DNA of 64,000 nucleotides from assembly GCF_028830055.1 (NCBI RefSeq), contig NZ_CP101655.1, positions 5,696,604 to 5,760,603 on the forward strand, given 5' to 3'. Of this stretch, positions 55,340 through 64,000 are shown piece after piece (the stretch's first letter is position 1; every line of letters begins with the position of its first letter). The notes beneath the pieces were generated by a model. It did no database searches and was not told the origin of the DNA. It saw only the letters and a program-made list of their open reading frames with translations. The stretch comes from Pseudomonas serboccidentalis. GTDB lineage: Bacteria; Pseudomonadota; Gammaproteobacteria; Pseudomonadales; Pseudomonadaceae. The position numbers and the translations under genes are program-made.

Positions 55340-56623
55340 ATGATCGAACCCAAGCGCGTCTTGCGCGCCCTCGCTGAACACTGGGCACTTCTGGAGCCAC
55401 TGTGCGAGCACTTCGACCAAGGCACCCTGAGCCTCAACGAACTGCGCACGCAACTGGCCGCCCAACAACTGGACAGCACGCCGCAGGACATCACCAGCCT
55501 GCTCGACGTGTGGATTCGCCTCGACATTCTGGTGCCCGTGGCGAAAAGCCCGAACCGTTTCGAGCTCAACGCGCAGATCCACGACTTCCTCGCCTACTTG
55601 CGCCGTGAGCACCGTCTGGGCCTGTGCCTGGAGATCGAAGCCTACCTGCGTCACCTCGAACGTCTGGCCGGTTACATCCAGGACGCGTTCGACATCCGCG
55701 ATGGCAACGACCTCGCCCGCCAGCTGCGTTTGCTCGACATGCGCGTGCGTGACGTGCTGAAAAAGCTCGACAACGACGAGCAGGCGCTGGTGGCCGTGGC
55801 CGAACGGGCCAAGACCAGCGACCGGCAGATCCCGCTGCGTCAGCGTTACGCCGAAGTCCTGGCGACCTGGGACGAATACGTCGAGCCGATGATCGATCTG
55901 GTGAACGCCGACGGTGCCTTCGAACAAGGCGTGCGCAAGGTCGAAACCGTGCTGCTGAAGATGCTCAGCGAACAGCAGCGCCTCGGCCACCTGGTTGATG
56001 ACGACATGCTGCTGCGCACCCACGCGCGCATCCTCGAAATGCAGACCAGCGCCCAGCTGACCCTGCGCCACGCCCGCGAACTGCTGCTGCCGCTGCGTGA
56101 AGAAGCGCGCCGACACAACGCCGTGACCCGGGGTGCCGCACTGGCGCTGGCGGCGATTCGCCGTAAAGGCATCGATGCCGTGCCGCAAGCGGCGATGCCG
56201 CTGTTCACCCGGCCGCAAAGCACTTTCCTCGGCAGCGCCAGTCAGGTCGAAGCCTACGTCTATGCCCTGGCGCGTTTCGAGCCGAAACCGGCGCGTTTCC
56301 CCAAGGCGCACAAGACGCAAAAATCCGGCGAAGCCCCACGTGCGCCGCGCACCGTGCGCGAAATGGTCGAGCGTTGCGAAGAGTCCCTGCCAATGCCGGA
56401 TCTGATGACCTGGCTGCTGGAGCAGGAACCGGACGGCGCCACCGACGAATTGCTGTACTGGTTCTCGCGCCTGTCGCGGGAAAAACGCTTCACGCGCGAG
56501 CGTCTGGAACGCCGCGAATACCACACTCACGAGCACCAGGTCAGCCTGCGCTCCTTCGCCCTGCTCTCGGCCCGCGACCCTGCCGCCGCCGAGGATTCTG
56601 CGAGCATCCCAAATGCATCTTGA
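55340..56623 (+). CDS. mksF: Condensin MksF (kleisin subunit)
   Basis: A 427-residue, mostly helical kleisin of the MksBEF condensin, starting MIEPKRVLRALAEHWALLEPLCEHFDQG. It bridges the heads of the MksB dimer and binds MksE in chromosome organisation. The ATG at 55340 lacks a strong ribosome site; a start at 55229 would extend upstream through the likely promoter. Its 3' end overlaps mksE by eleven bases. Confidence 0.88.
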   Translation: MIEPKRVLRALAEHWALLEPLCEHFDQGTLSLNELRTQLAAQQLDSTPQDITSLLDVWIRLDILVPVAKSPNRFELNAQIHDFLAYLRREHRLGLCLEIEAYLRHLERLAGYIQDAFDIRDGNDLARQLRLLDMRVRDVLKKLDNDEQALVAVAERAKTSDRQIPLRQRYAEVLATWDEYVEPMIDLVNADGAFEQGVRKVETVLLKMLSEQQRLGHLVDDDMLLRTHARILEMQTSAQLTLRHARELLLPLREEARRHNAVTRGAALALAAIRRKGIDAVPQAAMPLFTRPQSTFLGSASQVEAYVYALARFEPKPARFPKAHKTQKSGEAPRAPRTVREMVERCEESLPMPDLMTWLLEQEPDGATDELLYWFSRLSREKRFTRERLERREYHTHEHQVSLRSFALLSARDPAAAEDSASIPNAS

Positions 56624-57314
56624 TCTATCCGAACTGTCCCAACTGGCGCCGATCTTCCGCGAGCTGTTCAAGGGCTATCACGTCAGCCGCCGCGACCCGG
56701 AACTGTACGCGCAACTGTCGAACTTCCAGGATCAATACCGCACGCTGTTCAAGGCGCTGGGGTTCGAACTGGTCTGCGATACCCGTGGTTTCTACTACTT
56801 CGTACCGGACATGGCTGCCGCTGCGGTGAACAAGACGGCCCAGCGTCTGGCGCTGTTCACCTTCATCCTCGTCGAGCACCTGGCCGATCAGGGCCGTGAC
56901 CCGATCGCCGTGCTCGACGGTGGCAGCCTCGGCCGTGAAGAACTGCCGTCGTTGCTGGATAAATACCGCGACCTGTTCATCCAGGCCGAAGTGCAGACCG
57001 TTGAAGAGCTGGAAGAAAAAATCATGCGCCGCATGACCCAGCTCGGTTTCGCCGGTGAAGAAAACGGCGTGTACCGCTTCCTGCCGCCGATGCACCGCTT
57101 CCTCGACGTGTGCCTGTCGGTGCAGCAGGACCGCGATCTGGCGGCCAGCGTGCACAGCGTTCTGCCGCTGCCAGCACCGGTGCTGATCGACGAAGAAGCC
57201 GAAGCCAAATTCCTCGAAACCGATGATCCGCTCGACTTGAGTGAATTTGCGGAAGAAAGCGAAGAAGACGCACTGGCTCGCGCCATTGCCGAAGAACAGG
57301 AGTCCGACGCATGA
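56613..57314 (+). CDS. mksE: Condensin MksE
   Basis: A 233-residue winged-helix protein of the MukE/MksE type, starting MHLDLSELSQLAPIFRELFKGYHVSRRDPELY, with an acidic C-terminal tail (EESEEDALARAIAEEQ). It binds the kleisin. ATG lies inside the end of mksF and its stop overlaps the mksB ATG (ATGA), so expression is coupled. Confidence 0.9.
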   Translation: MHLDLSELSQLAPIFRELFKGYHVSRRDPELYAQLSNFQDQYRTLFKALGFELVCDTRGFYYFVPDMAAAAVNKTAQRLALFTFILVEHLADQGRDPIAVLDGGSLGREELPSLLDKYRDLFIQAEVQTVEELEEKIMRRMTQLGFAGEENGVYRFLPPMHRFLDVCLSVQQDRDLAASVHSVLPLPAPVLIDEEAEAKFLETDDPLDLSEFAEESEEDALARAIAEEQESDA

Positions 57315-60151
57315 GCCAGGAACGCTACGGCATCCGCCGCTTTGCCCTTTTGAACACCGCCGGTTACAGCCTCGGCCTGTTCCCGCTGGAAGAACCGCTG
57401 TCGGTCTACGGCGCGAACAACCTCGGTAAATCGGCGTCGATCAACGCCTTGCAGTTCCCGATTCTGGCGCGCATGTCGGACATGAGTTTCGGCAAGTACA
57501 GCCTGGAACAATCGCGGCGTTTCTACTTCGCCTCCGACACCAGCTACATCCTCGTCGAAGTGAACCTGCCGCACGGCCCGCACGTGATTGGTGTGGTCGG
57601 TCGCGGCCCGGGCGGTGGTTTCGGTCACCAGTTCTTTGCCTACGCCGGCAAGCTCGATCTGGCGCACTACCAGAAAAACGACACCTGCCTGCGCCAGAAG
57701 GAGCTGTTCAGCAACCTTGAGAAAGAAGGCCTGAAAGCCTACGAACTCAAGCCGGACGAACTGCGCCGCCTGTTGGTTGGCGGTCACACGTCGATCCCGT
57801 TGGACTTGACTCTGATCCCACTGCGCTCCACCAGCGAGCAGAGCCTGAAGACCTTCCGCGCGCTGTTCATCAACCTGCTGCACATGCGCGAAATCACTGC
57901 AGCCAAGTTGAAGCAGTTGTTCCTCGATGCGTTCGAGCACAGCCTGCGTTCCGGCAGCGTCGACTACATCGCCGCGTGCGAAGAAGCCTTCCGTGATGTG
58001 CGCCGGATGGAGCAGGACTACAACTCGCTGGTCGCGGCCGGCCCTTTGGTTGAGGCCTTGGCCAATGGCGTGAAACAGCGTGACGTGCTGCGCGGCAAAC
58101 TGCATCGCCTGTCGCCGCTGCTCGATTCGTTGCTCGGTACCTGGTCGGATTACGCCACGGCGCGCAAGGAAGAGCTGACCATTCAGGCCGAACACTACCG
58201 TCGCGAGCAGGACGATCTGCAAAACGATCAGCGTGGTGGTACTCAGGAACTGATGCGTCTGGAGCGGGAAATCTCCGGCATCCAGCGCTGGCTCGGTGAG
58301 CTGTCGGTGCTGAAGAACCGCTTCGCGCTGGTCGATGACGTCAAAGTGCTGGAGCAACAATTGCTCGCGGCCAAGGACGCTCACGACGAACTGGCCGGTG
58401 CGCTGGCACAGTCCCGTCAGTTCAGCGCCGAGGATCTGGAAGAGCGTCTGCGCGATCTGGAAAAACGCCTGAAGTCGGTGAAACAGCAACTCGATCACGC
58501 CGACAACAACAGCTACGCCCGTCTGCGCGAAGAGTTCTCGCAGCAGGACGTCGAGCGCCTGATGCGCCTGTTCAACAGTGCGCTGTTCAGCCTGCCGCTG
58601 GGTGAACATGGCATCACGCTCGACGAAGATGGTGAGTGGGTCAAATCGGTCGAGCTGATCCTCGATGGCTTCAAGGGCGAGCGTTTCGAAGTGCCTGGTC
58701 TGTCGATCGACATCTCGCACATCGAGCCGCCGGCCCTGCAAGCGCTGGCTGACCGCGCCGCACTGCGCGACCAGAAAGAGCGTCTGGAAAAAGAACTCAA
58801 GCAACTCAAGACCCAGCAAGCCGTGGCCGCCGACCGCGCCGCGAGCAAGACCCAGACCGAAGCGCTGTACCAGCAAGTGCTGGACGCGCAGAAAGCACTG
58901 GAAGACTTCCGTCGCACCCAGACCCTGAGTGCCGAAGAAGGCGACAAGCTTGAGCAACTGGCGCAGATGGAAGCGGCGCAGGACGAACTCAAACGCTCCA
59001 GCGATGCGTTCACCGAGCGCGTCCAGCAACTGTCGGCCAAGCTGCAACTGGTCGGCCGGCAGATCGCCGACATGGAAGCCAAGCAACGCACCCTCGACGA
59101 CGCGCTGCGCCGTCGTCAGTTGCTGCCGGCGGACCTGCCGTTCGGCACGCCGTTCATGGATCCAGTCGACGACTCGATGGACAACCTGCTGCCGCTGCTC
59201 AACGACTATCAGGACAGCTGGCAAGGCCTGCTGCGCGCTGACGGGCAGATCGAAGCGCTGTACGCGCAAGTGCGTCTGAAAGGCGTGGCCAAGTTCGACA
59301 GCGAAGACGACATGGAGCGCCGTCTGTCGTTGCTGATCAACGCTTACGCGCACCGTACCGATGAAGCCCTGACGCTGGGCAAGGCCCGTCGTGCGGCGGT
59401 CACCGACATCGCCCGGACCCTGCGCAACATCCGCAGCGACTACGACAGCCTCGAGCATCAACTGGCGCTGTTCAACCGTGAGATCAACAAGCGTCAGGTG
59501 TCCAACCTGCAGAGCTTCCGCATCGTCCTGGCGCCGAACAAGGAAGCGCTCAAGCACATCGACCAGATCATCCACAGCGCCGGTCAGTACGAAGAAGGCG
59601 AAACCCTGTCGGTGTTCGATCTGAGCCAGAGCGCCGAGCAGGACAACAAGAACGAAGAGGCCAAGGAATACCTGGCACGGCTGGTGGCGGCGAACCACAA
59701 CCAGCTCGGTCTCAAGGACTTGTTCGAACTGGCGTTCGAGATCACCAAGGTCAACGGCCAGCCGGTGATCCACACCGACATCGACGGCGCGGCGTCCAAC
59801 GGCACCACCATGACCATCAAGGCGCTGACCAACATGTACTTGTTGCTGCACTTGATGGACCGTGACCTGGCCGGTCGCGTGCGTCTGCCGTACTACCTGG
59901 ACGAGGCGGCGGACATCGACGAGAAGAACCAGGCCGCCCTGCTGGAAACCAGCCTGCAACTGGGCTTCGTGCCGATTCTGGCGAGTGTGAAGCCGCAGGT
60001 CTGCGCCAGTGTCGCCATCGACCTGGAAGGCGGCAGCGGCCCGGCGGGCATCTACATCGACGAGGCGGACTGGAAGTACATCCGTCGCCATGATGCAGTG
60101 AAAGCCACCGTCAATGTTGAAGCGGATGAACCGGAGCTGGATGAGGTTTGA
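57311..60151 (+). CDS. mksB: Condensin MksB (SMC-like ATPase)
   Basis: A 946-residue SMC-type ATPase. Walker A is GANNLGKS at residues 34-41, long coiled coils flank a hinge-like region, and the C-terminal half head has the signature region ASNGTTMTIKAL and Walker B LPYYLDEAADIDEK. It moves or loops DNA with MksF and MksE. No TOPRIM mksG gene follows; a terminator does, so this is the chromosomal MksBEF form rather than a Wadjet defence locus. Confidence 0.93.
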   Translation: MSQERYGIRRFALLNTAGYSLGLFPLEEPLSVYGANNLGKSASINALQFPILARMSDMSFGKYSLEQSRRFYFASDTSYILVEVNLPHGPHVIGVVGRGPGGGFGHQFFAYAGKLDLAHYQKNDTCLRQKELFSNLEKEGLKAYELKPDELRRLLVGGHTSIPLDLTLIPLRSTSEQSLKTFRALFINLLHMREITAAKLKQLFLDAFEHSLRSGSVDYIAACEEAFRDVRRMEQDYNSLVAAGPLVEALANGVKQRDVLRGKLHRLSPLLDSLLGTWSDYATARKEELTIQAEHYRREQDDLQNDQRGGTQELMRLEREISGIQRWLGELSVLKNRFALVDDVKVLEQQLLAAKDAHDELAGALAQSRQFSAEDLEERLRDLEKRLKSVKQQLDHADNNSYARLREEFSQQDVERLMRLFNSALFSLPLGEHGITLDEDGEWVKSVELILDGFKGERFEVPGLSIDISHIEPPALQALADRAALRDQKERLEKELKQLKTQQAVAADRAASKTQTEALYQQVLDAQKALEDFRRTQTLSAEEGDKLEQLAQMEAAQDELKRSSDAFTERVQQLSAKLQLVGRQIADMEAKQRTLDDALRRRQLLPADLPFGTPFMDPVDDSMDNLLPLLNDYQDSWQGLLRADGQIEALYAQVRLKGVAKFDSEDDMERRLSLLINAYAHRTDEALTLGKARRAAVTDIARTLRNIRSDYDSLEHQLALFNREINKRQVSNLQSFRIVLAPNKEALKHIDQIIHSAGQYEEGETLSVFDLSQSAEQDNKNEEAKEYLARLVAANHNQLGLKDLFELAFEITKVNGQPVIHTDIDGAASNGTTMTIKALTNMYLLLHLMDRDLAGRVRLPYYLDEAADIDEKNQAALLETSLQLGFVPILASVKPQVCASVAIDLEGGSGPAGIYIDEADWKYIRRHDAVKATVNVEADEPELDEV

Positions 60152-60169
60152 TCGGCATTAACTGAAGGC

Positions 60170-60210
60170 AAAAAAAGGGCCGCGATCTGATGGGATCGCG
60201 GCCCTTTTTT
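60170..60210 (+). terminator. Rho-independent terminator after mksB
   Basis: An 11-base-pair stem, GGGCCGCGATC (60177-60187) with GATCGCGGCCC (60194-60204), preceded by A and followed by T runs; probably works in both directions. Confidence 0.93.
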
Positions 60211-60243
60211 ATAGCTTGGGGGTTTGTGTTGATTTTGCGGGCC

Positions 60244-60311
60244 CTATCGCGAGCAGGCTCACTCCTACAGTTGGAAGGCGTTCCCTTGTAGGAGTGAGCC
60301 TGCTCGCGATG
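60244..60311. repeat. REP palindrome, family A
   Basis: Arms CTATCGCGAGCAGGCTCACT and complement with a short spacer, between the convergent mksB and pqiB genes. Confidence 0.9.
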
Positions 60312-60334
60312 GCGTCCTTACAGACGCCGCAAGG

Positions 60335-62638
60335 TTACTTACCAAGAGAAATCTTCGGCGCCCAGGTCAGCCACTCATCCTCGAACTTGTCGAACAGTGG
60401 GAACGTCTGCTCCGCACGCGCCGGGTTACCCATTCGCTCACCGTCCGGCGTGGCGAAGGCGATACCGCCCTGGATCACGGTTTCCAGCGACTCCGTGCGT
60501 ACCGTCATGCCCTTGAACAGCCCGATGTCGAAACCGACACCACTGGTATTCCAGAACCGGCTACCGCTGCGCACCAGCGGCGCGTATTTCGGCTCGATCA
60601 AAATGTGCACCAACACACGATCAGCGGTCTGGCCCAGCTCATAACCCGTGACCTTGCCCACGGTAATTTCGCGGTAGGTCACCGGCACACCGGGTTTCAG
60701 CGAACCGCGGCGGGCGGCGCTCAATACCAGACTCAAACCGGCCTCCTGCTTGACCTCCTCCGGCGGATTGGCCAGCGCGACGAAGTTCTTCTGCGGGCCG
60801 AGGTTCTTCGCCGCTGGCTGCACTTCCAGGTATTGCCCGGTGACCAGGGTTTCCAGGTTCTGGGTTTTGATCAACCCCAACTCAGGCTTGACCACCCAGA
60901 ACTGACTGCCGACCCGGGCGATCTTCTCCGGTACCTCAGTGATCCGTGCGGTGATCATCACCGATTGCAGATCGTCGGTCAGATCGACGTCTTCAATCTT
61001 GCCGACATCCAGCCCTTTGAAACGAATCGGCGTACCCGGGCGCAAACCATCGGCGCGGTCGACCTTGATCGTCACCAGCGTGCCTTTCTGGTTGGCCTCG
61101 TCATGGTTGGCGAACAAGCGGAAGCGCGGGATCCGCTTTTGCAACGGCGCCTTGGCTTGCGGTGTTTCGAAAGCGATACCGCCGGCCATCAGCGTTTGCA
61201 GTGACTCGCTTTTCACTTGAATACCGCCGGTCAAACCACCGGTGAGGGTGATACCGCTGACGTTCCAGAAGCGGGTCGACGCGTTGACCAGGTTTTCGTA
61301 TTCCTTCTCGATGTGGACACCGATCACCAGTTGTTTTTTGGTTCTGGAGAACTGGTAGCTCTGTACCGAACCGACCTTGACCTGTTTGTACAGAATCGGG
61401 CTGCCGACTTCGATCGAACCCAGAACGTCGGTGAACAACACCAGGTGCAGACCTGGGGCGCGCAGATCCAGTGGCGGGGCTTTTGGCCGGGCCTCGAATT
61501 CGCGTTTCGGGGCTGCGCCTTTGTCGCCCGGGCGCACGGCGATGTAGTTACCTTTCACCAGCGCTTCGAGTCCGGTGATACCAGCCAGGGAGATCGATGG
61601 TTTGACCACCCAGAACTGTGTGCCGTCGACCAGATAGTCTTCGGCCAGCGGGTCAAGGGTAAGCTCGGCGGTGGCGCTGTTCAGGTCCGGATCGATTTTC
61701 AACGCTTTCAGGTTACCCACCTGAATGCCCTTGTACATCACCGGTGTACGGCCGGCCTGCAGGCCTTCGAAGTCGCTGAGTTTGACCTTCACTCGAATGC
61801 CGGCAGCGGCCGCGTCAAAGTCTTCATACAGACGGAACGGCAGGCTTGGATCAGTCGGCGGACTGTCTTTACGGTTCTCCGGTGTCGCAAAAGCGATACC
61901 GCCGGCAACGATGCTCGCCAGGGATTCGCTGCGCACTTTCACGCCGGACAGGTTGGCGTCGATGCTGATGCCGCTGGCATTCCAGAAACGCGTGTGTTTG
62001 CGCACCAGTTTGGCGTAGGTCGGCTCGATGAACACTTTGAGTTCAACAGTGCTCTGGTCTTCGGAAAGCACGTAGCTTTTGATCTGACCAACCTTGATCT
62101 GCTTGTAGAACACCGGGCTGCCACGGTTCAGCGAGCCGAGGCGATCCGCCTTGATGGTCAGGTGCAGGCCAGGCTTGGAGTCCGACAGCGGCGGCTCTTC
62201 GGCCAGCGCCTTGAACTTGCGGGTCGGCTCGCCTTCGCCGGGACTGATGGCCACGTAATTACCCGAAACCAACGTTTCCAGACCGGTGATACCGGCCAGG
62301 GTCACGCTCGGTTTCACCAGCCAGAAACGGGTGCTGGTCTTGAGGTATTGCTCGACGTCCTTGTTCATTTCGACGGTGGCGATCACGCCTTTGGAGTTGC
62401 CTTCGTCGTCAAGCTTCAGGGTCTTCACCTTACCGACCGACATGCCCTTGTACATGACCTCGGTCTTGTTGGCCTGGATGCCTTCACCGCTTTCGAAACG
62501 CACCTGAATCTCGATGCCGGTTTCGTTATAGGCACGCCAGCCGAGCCAGCCACCGATGATCAGGGCAATCAGGGGCAGTACCCAAATCGCAGACCAGTTG
62601 GAAGCCGGTCGGGTTTTCGCTACGGGCAAATCAGTCAT
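60335..62638 (-). CDS. pqiB: Intermembrane lipid transport protein PqiB (six MCE domains)
   Basis: A 767-residue envelope protein anchored by one N-terminal membrane segment (residues about 17-35). Six MCE repeats follow, recognised by motifs of the form G(x)PVxYKxxxVGxV: for example TEVMYKGMSVGKVKTL, SPVFYKQIKVGQIKSY and VPVTYREITVGKVTGY. MCE repeats stack into a tube across the periplasm for phospholipid transport. E. coli PqiB has three and LetB seven. The start overlaps the upstream pqiA stop. Confidence 0.9.
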   Translation of the reverse strand: MTDLPVAKTRPASNWSAIWVLPLIALIIGGWLGWRAYNETGIEIQVRFESGEGIQANKTEVMYKGMSVGKVKTLKLDDEGNSKGVIATVEMNKDVEQYLKTSTRFWLVKPSVTLAGITGLETLVSGNYVAISPGEGEPTRKFKALAEEPPLSDSKPGLHLTIKADRLGSLNRGSPVFYKQIKVGQIKSYVLSEDQSTVELKVFIEPTYAKLVRKHTRFWNASGISIDANLSGVKVRSESLASIVAGGIAFATPENRKDSPPTDPSLPFRLYEDFDAAAAGIRVKVKLSDFEGLQAGRTPVMYKGIQVGNLKALKIDPDLNSATAELTLDPLAEDYLVDGTQFWVVKPSISLAGITGLEALVKGNYIAVRPGDKGAAPKREFEARPKAPPLDLRAPGLHLVLFTDVLGSIEVGSPILYKQVKVGSVQSYQFSRTKKQLVIGVHIEKEYENLVNASTRFWNVSGITLTGGLTGGIQVKSESLQTLMAGGIAFETPQAKAPLQKRIPRFRLFANHDEANQKGTLVTIKVDRADGLRPGTPIRFKGLDVGKIEDVDLTDDLQSVMITARITEVPEKIARVGSQFWVVKPELGLIKTQNLETLVTGQYLEVQPAAKNLGPQKNFVALANPPEEVKQEAGLSLVLSAARRGSLKPGVPVTYREITVGKVTGYELGQTADRVLVHILIEPKYAPLVRSGSRFWNTSGVGFDIGLFKGMTVRTESLETVIQGGIAFATPDGERMGNPARAEQTFPLFDKFEDEWLTWAPKISLGK

Positions 62639-63254
62639 GGTCGTCGTCCGACTCCGTGTTATCCCAAATCAGTCGGGGATCGAAAGTTACTGCGGCAAGC
62701 ATCGTCAGAATCACCACACTGGCGAAGGCGATGGCGCCGAGGTTGGCTTCGACACTGGCAAGCCGGCCGAAGTTGACGACCGCCACCAGAATGGCGATCA
62801 CAAAGATATCGAGCATCGACCAGCGGCCGATGAACTCAATGAAGCGGTACATCCAGATTCGCTGGCGTGCAGACAATGGCTGGCGTCGCTGTACCGAAAA
62901 CAACAGCAACGCGATGCCCACCAGTTTGAAGGTCGGCACCAGAATACTGGCGATGAACACCACAGCGGCAATCGGGATCATGCCGTGCTGCACCAATTGG
63001 ATCACCCCGGACATGATCGTGCTCGGGTCACCCTGTCCCAACGAGCTGACGGTCATGATCGGCAACACGTTGGCCGGAATGTAGATAATCGCCGCAGTGA
63101 TCAGCAGTGCCCAGGTTCGAGCCAGGCTGTTCGGCCGGCGAGCATGGACCAGCGCACCGCAACGGGTGCAGGTTTGTTCGTCGGTGTCCGCGTTCTGCCT
63201 GTTCAACTCGTGGCATTCGGTACAGATCAGAATGCCCGCATCAATCGCCCGCAT
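62631..63254 (-). CDS. pqiA: PqiA-like inner membrane protein, second half-size copy
   Basis: A 207-residue protein equal to one half of E. coli PqiA/LetA. A zinc ribbon (C11, C14, C29, C32) is followed by four membrane segments with ANVLPIMTVSSLGQGDPSTIMSGV. Together with its paralogue it probably forms the PqiA partner of the MCE tube. Its start overlaps the preceding gene and its end overlaps pqiB. Confidence 0.88.
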   Translation of the reverse strand: MRAIDAGILICTECHELNRQNADTDEQTCTRCGALVHARRPNSLARTWALLITAAIIYIPANVLPIMTVSSLGQGDPSTIMSGVIQLVQHGMIPIAAVVFIASILVPTFKLVGIALLLFSVQRRQPLSARQRIWMYRFIEFIGRWSMLDIFVIAILVAVVNFGRLASVEANLGAIAFASVVILTMLAAVTFDPRLIWDNTESDDDHD

Positions 63255-63900
63255 GAGGGTCTTCTCCTGATAGCGCCTGCCAGATCTGATGCGGTGACAT
63301 CACCACTTCCAGCCAGACCTGGACCAACAACAAGCCGACGAAACATGCCAGACCGAAACCAACGGTGATAGCTGCCATATCTGCCAGTTTGACGATCGCC
63401 ACCAATACGCCCATGAGGTAGACCTCAAGCATTCCCCAGTCTTTGAGGTGGTGATAAATGCGATACAGCAGCAAACCGTAGCTACGCCCGATGTTGAAAC
63501 GGATCGTCAGCAATACGAATAACTGGCAGAGCAATTTGAGTAACGGAATCGCCATGCTGCAAAGAAACACAACGACGGAAACACCGCGCATGTCGGTATT
63601 GAACAGTCCAACCACACCGCTCCAGACAGTGTCTTGCGACGACTGCCCGAGTACATTGAGCTGCATGATGGGTAAAAAGTTCGCCGGCACGAACAACAGC
63701 AATGCTGCGATAACCAGAGCAAGGCTGCGCTGCACTACGTTATGGCGGTGGGCATACAACTCGTAACCGCAGCGTGGACACAAGGCTTTCTCGCCGTGAG
63801 CAAGCTTGGGCTTGCGCATCAACAAGTCGCACTCGTGACAGGCCACCAAGTCTTCCAGCGGTAAATCTGACAGCCCGGGGGCGTCAACCGACTCTGACAT
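63241..63900 (-). CDS. pqiA: PqiA-like inner membrane protein, first half-size copy
   Basis: A 219-residue protein: zinc ribbon C21, C24, C41, C44 (CHECD and CPRCGYE), then four membrane segments with VPANFLPIMQLNVLGQSSQDTVWSG. It is the first gene of the pqiA-pqiA-pqiB operon, with 100 bases of upstream sequence in the window. Paraquat/SoxR control, known in E. coli, is not evident from the sequence. Confidence 0.88.
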   Translation of the reverse strand: MSESVDAPGLSDLPLEDLVACHECDLLMRKPKLAHGEKALCPRCGYELYAHRHNVVQRSLALVIAALLLFVPANFLPIMQLNVLGQSSQDTVWSGVVGLFNTDMRGVSVVVFLCSMAIPLLKLLCQLFVLLTIRFNIGRSYGLLLYRIYHHLKDWGMLEVYLMGVLVAIVKLADMAAITVGFGLACFVGLLLVQVWLEVVMSPHQIWQALSGEDPHAGD

Positions 63901-64000
63901 AAAGGCTCTGGCTCCGAAAAAGATGGGGCTATTCTAGTGTTCTGATTCGAAAATAACTGTGCAAAATTGTTCGCAGGCTAAGTAAAAAAAGTTTCCTGCG

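Noticed and set aside
56888..60091. 1067-codon minus-strand frame opposite mksB
   Set aside because: Antisense shadow of a clear SMC-type ATPase; the composition is abnormal and no motif is seen.
55340..60151. Wadjet (JetABCD) plasmid-defence system
   Set aside because: The three condensin-like genes are present, but there is no JetD/MksG TOPRIM gene; a terminator and a convergent pqiB gene follow.

Overview
The window is chromosomal DNA of a Pseudomonas species, most likely of the P. fluorescens group. This is inferred from the high-GC, GC3-rich codon use, the gene orders hemA-prfA-prmC-moeB-murI and TPR lipoprotein-lolB-ispE-tRNA(Gln)-prs-rplY-pth-ychF, the mksF-mksE-mksB condensin operon, and many P. 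fluorescens-type REP palindromes between genes. No phage, insertion sequence, CRISPR array or rRNA is seen. Most of the window is core chromosome, with one small foreign-looking insert.

Layout: 1-1602 is the end of upp followed by a uracil permease. 1706-3647 (minus) holds hemH and a sugar-epimerase-like gene. 3774-13606 is the most distinctive region: a renalase plus a Trp-rich small protein, then nine genes in one direction whose starts and stops overlap (DUF523/DUF1722 protein, LitR/PplR-like MerR regulator, photolyase, NTF2-like protein, SDR, FAD oxidoreductase, DUF1365, cyclopropane/furan-fatty-acid-type methyltransferase, DUF2878). Both promoters carry T(G/A)TACA-N12-TGTACA operators, the site described for PplR1 of P. 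putida. The cluster therefore looks like a light-induced damage-response unit combining DNA repair, dinucleotide repair, desulfidation and lipid modification.

13659-14575 has a Cys-cluster protein and the lipid A deacylase PagL. 14688-26656 is housekeeping: cell wall, release factor and its methylase, haem, lipoprotein sorting, isoprenoids, PRPP and translation, including tRNA-Gln. 26839-37126 has a fosmidomycin-type exporter, a chemoreceptor, and a LysR regulator divergent from a polyamine-type ABC transporter with an amidase. At 37213 lies tRNA-Met; its terminator is duplicated as a 38-bp direct repeat that brackets an AT-richer insert carrying only a Fic protein. 38997-48776 holds a DUF2817 hydrolase, gamma-glutamyltransferase, a LysE exporter, a flavin reductase-like protein, a BdlA-like receptor, an MHS transporter, a short-chain fatty acid transporter and an orphan.

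48839-54369 has a Tat-exported acid phosphatase with a possible Pho box, an exported Cys-rich orphan, a SET-domain protein, a beta carbonic anhydrase, an acidic protein and RimI. 54362-60151 has the long pseudomonad HolD (DNA polymerase III psi), divergent from mksF-mksE-mksB. 60335-63900 (minus) is a pqiA-pqiA-pqiB lipid-transport operon in which PqiA is encoded as two half-size proteins and PqiB has six MCE repeats. Eleven REP-type palindromes of three families sit almost entirely downstream of, or between, genes.
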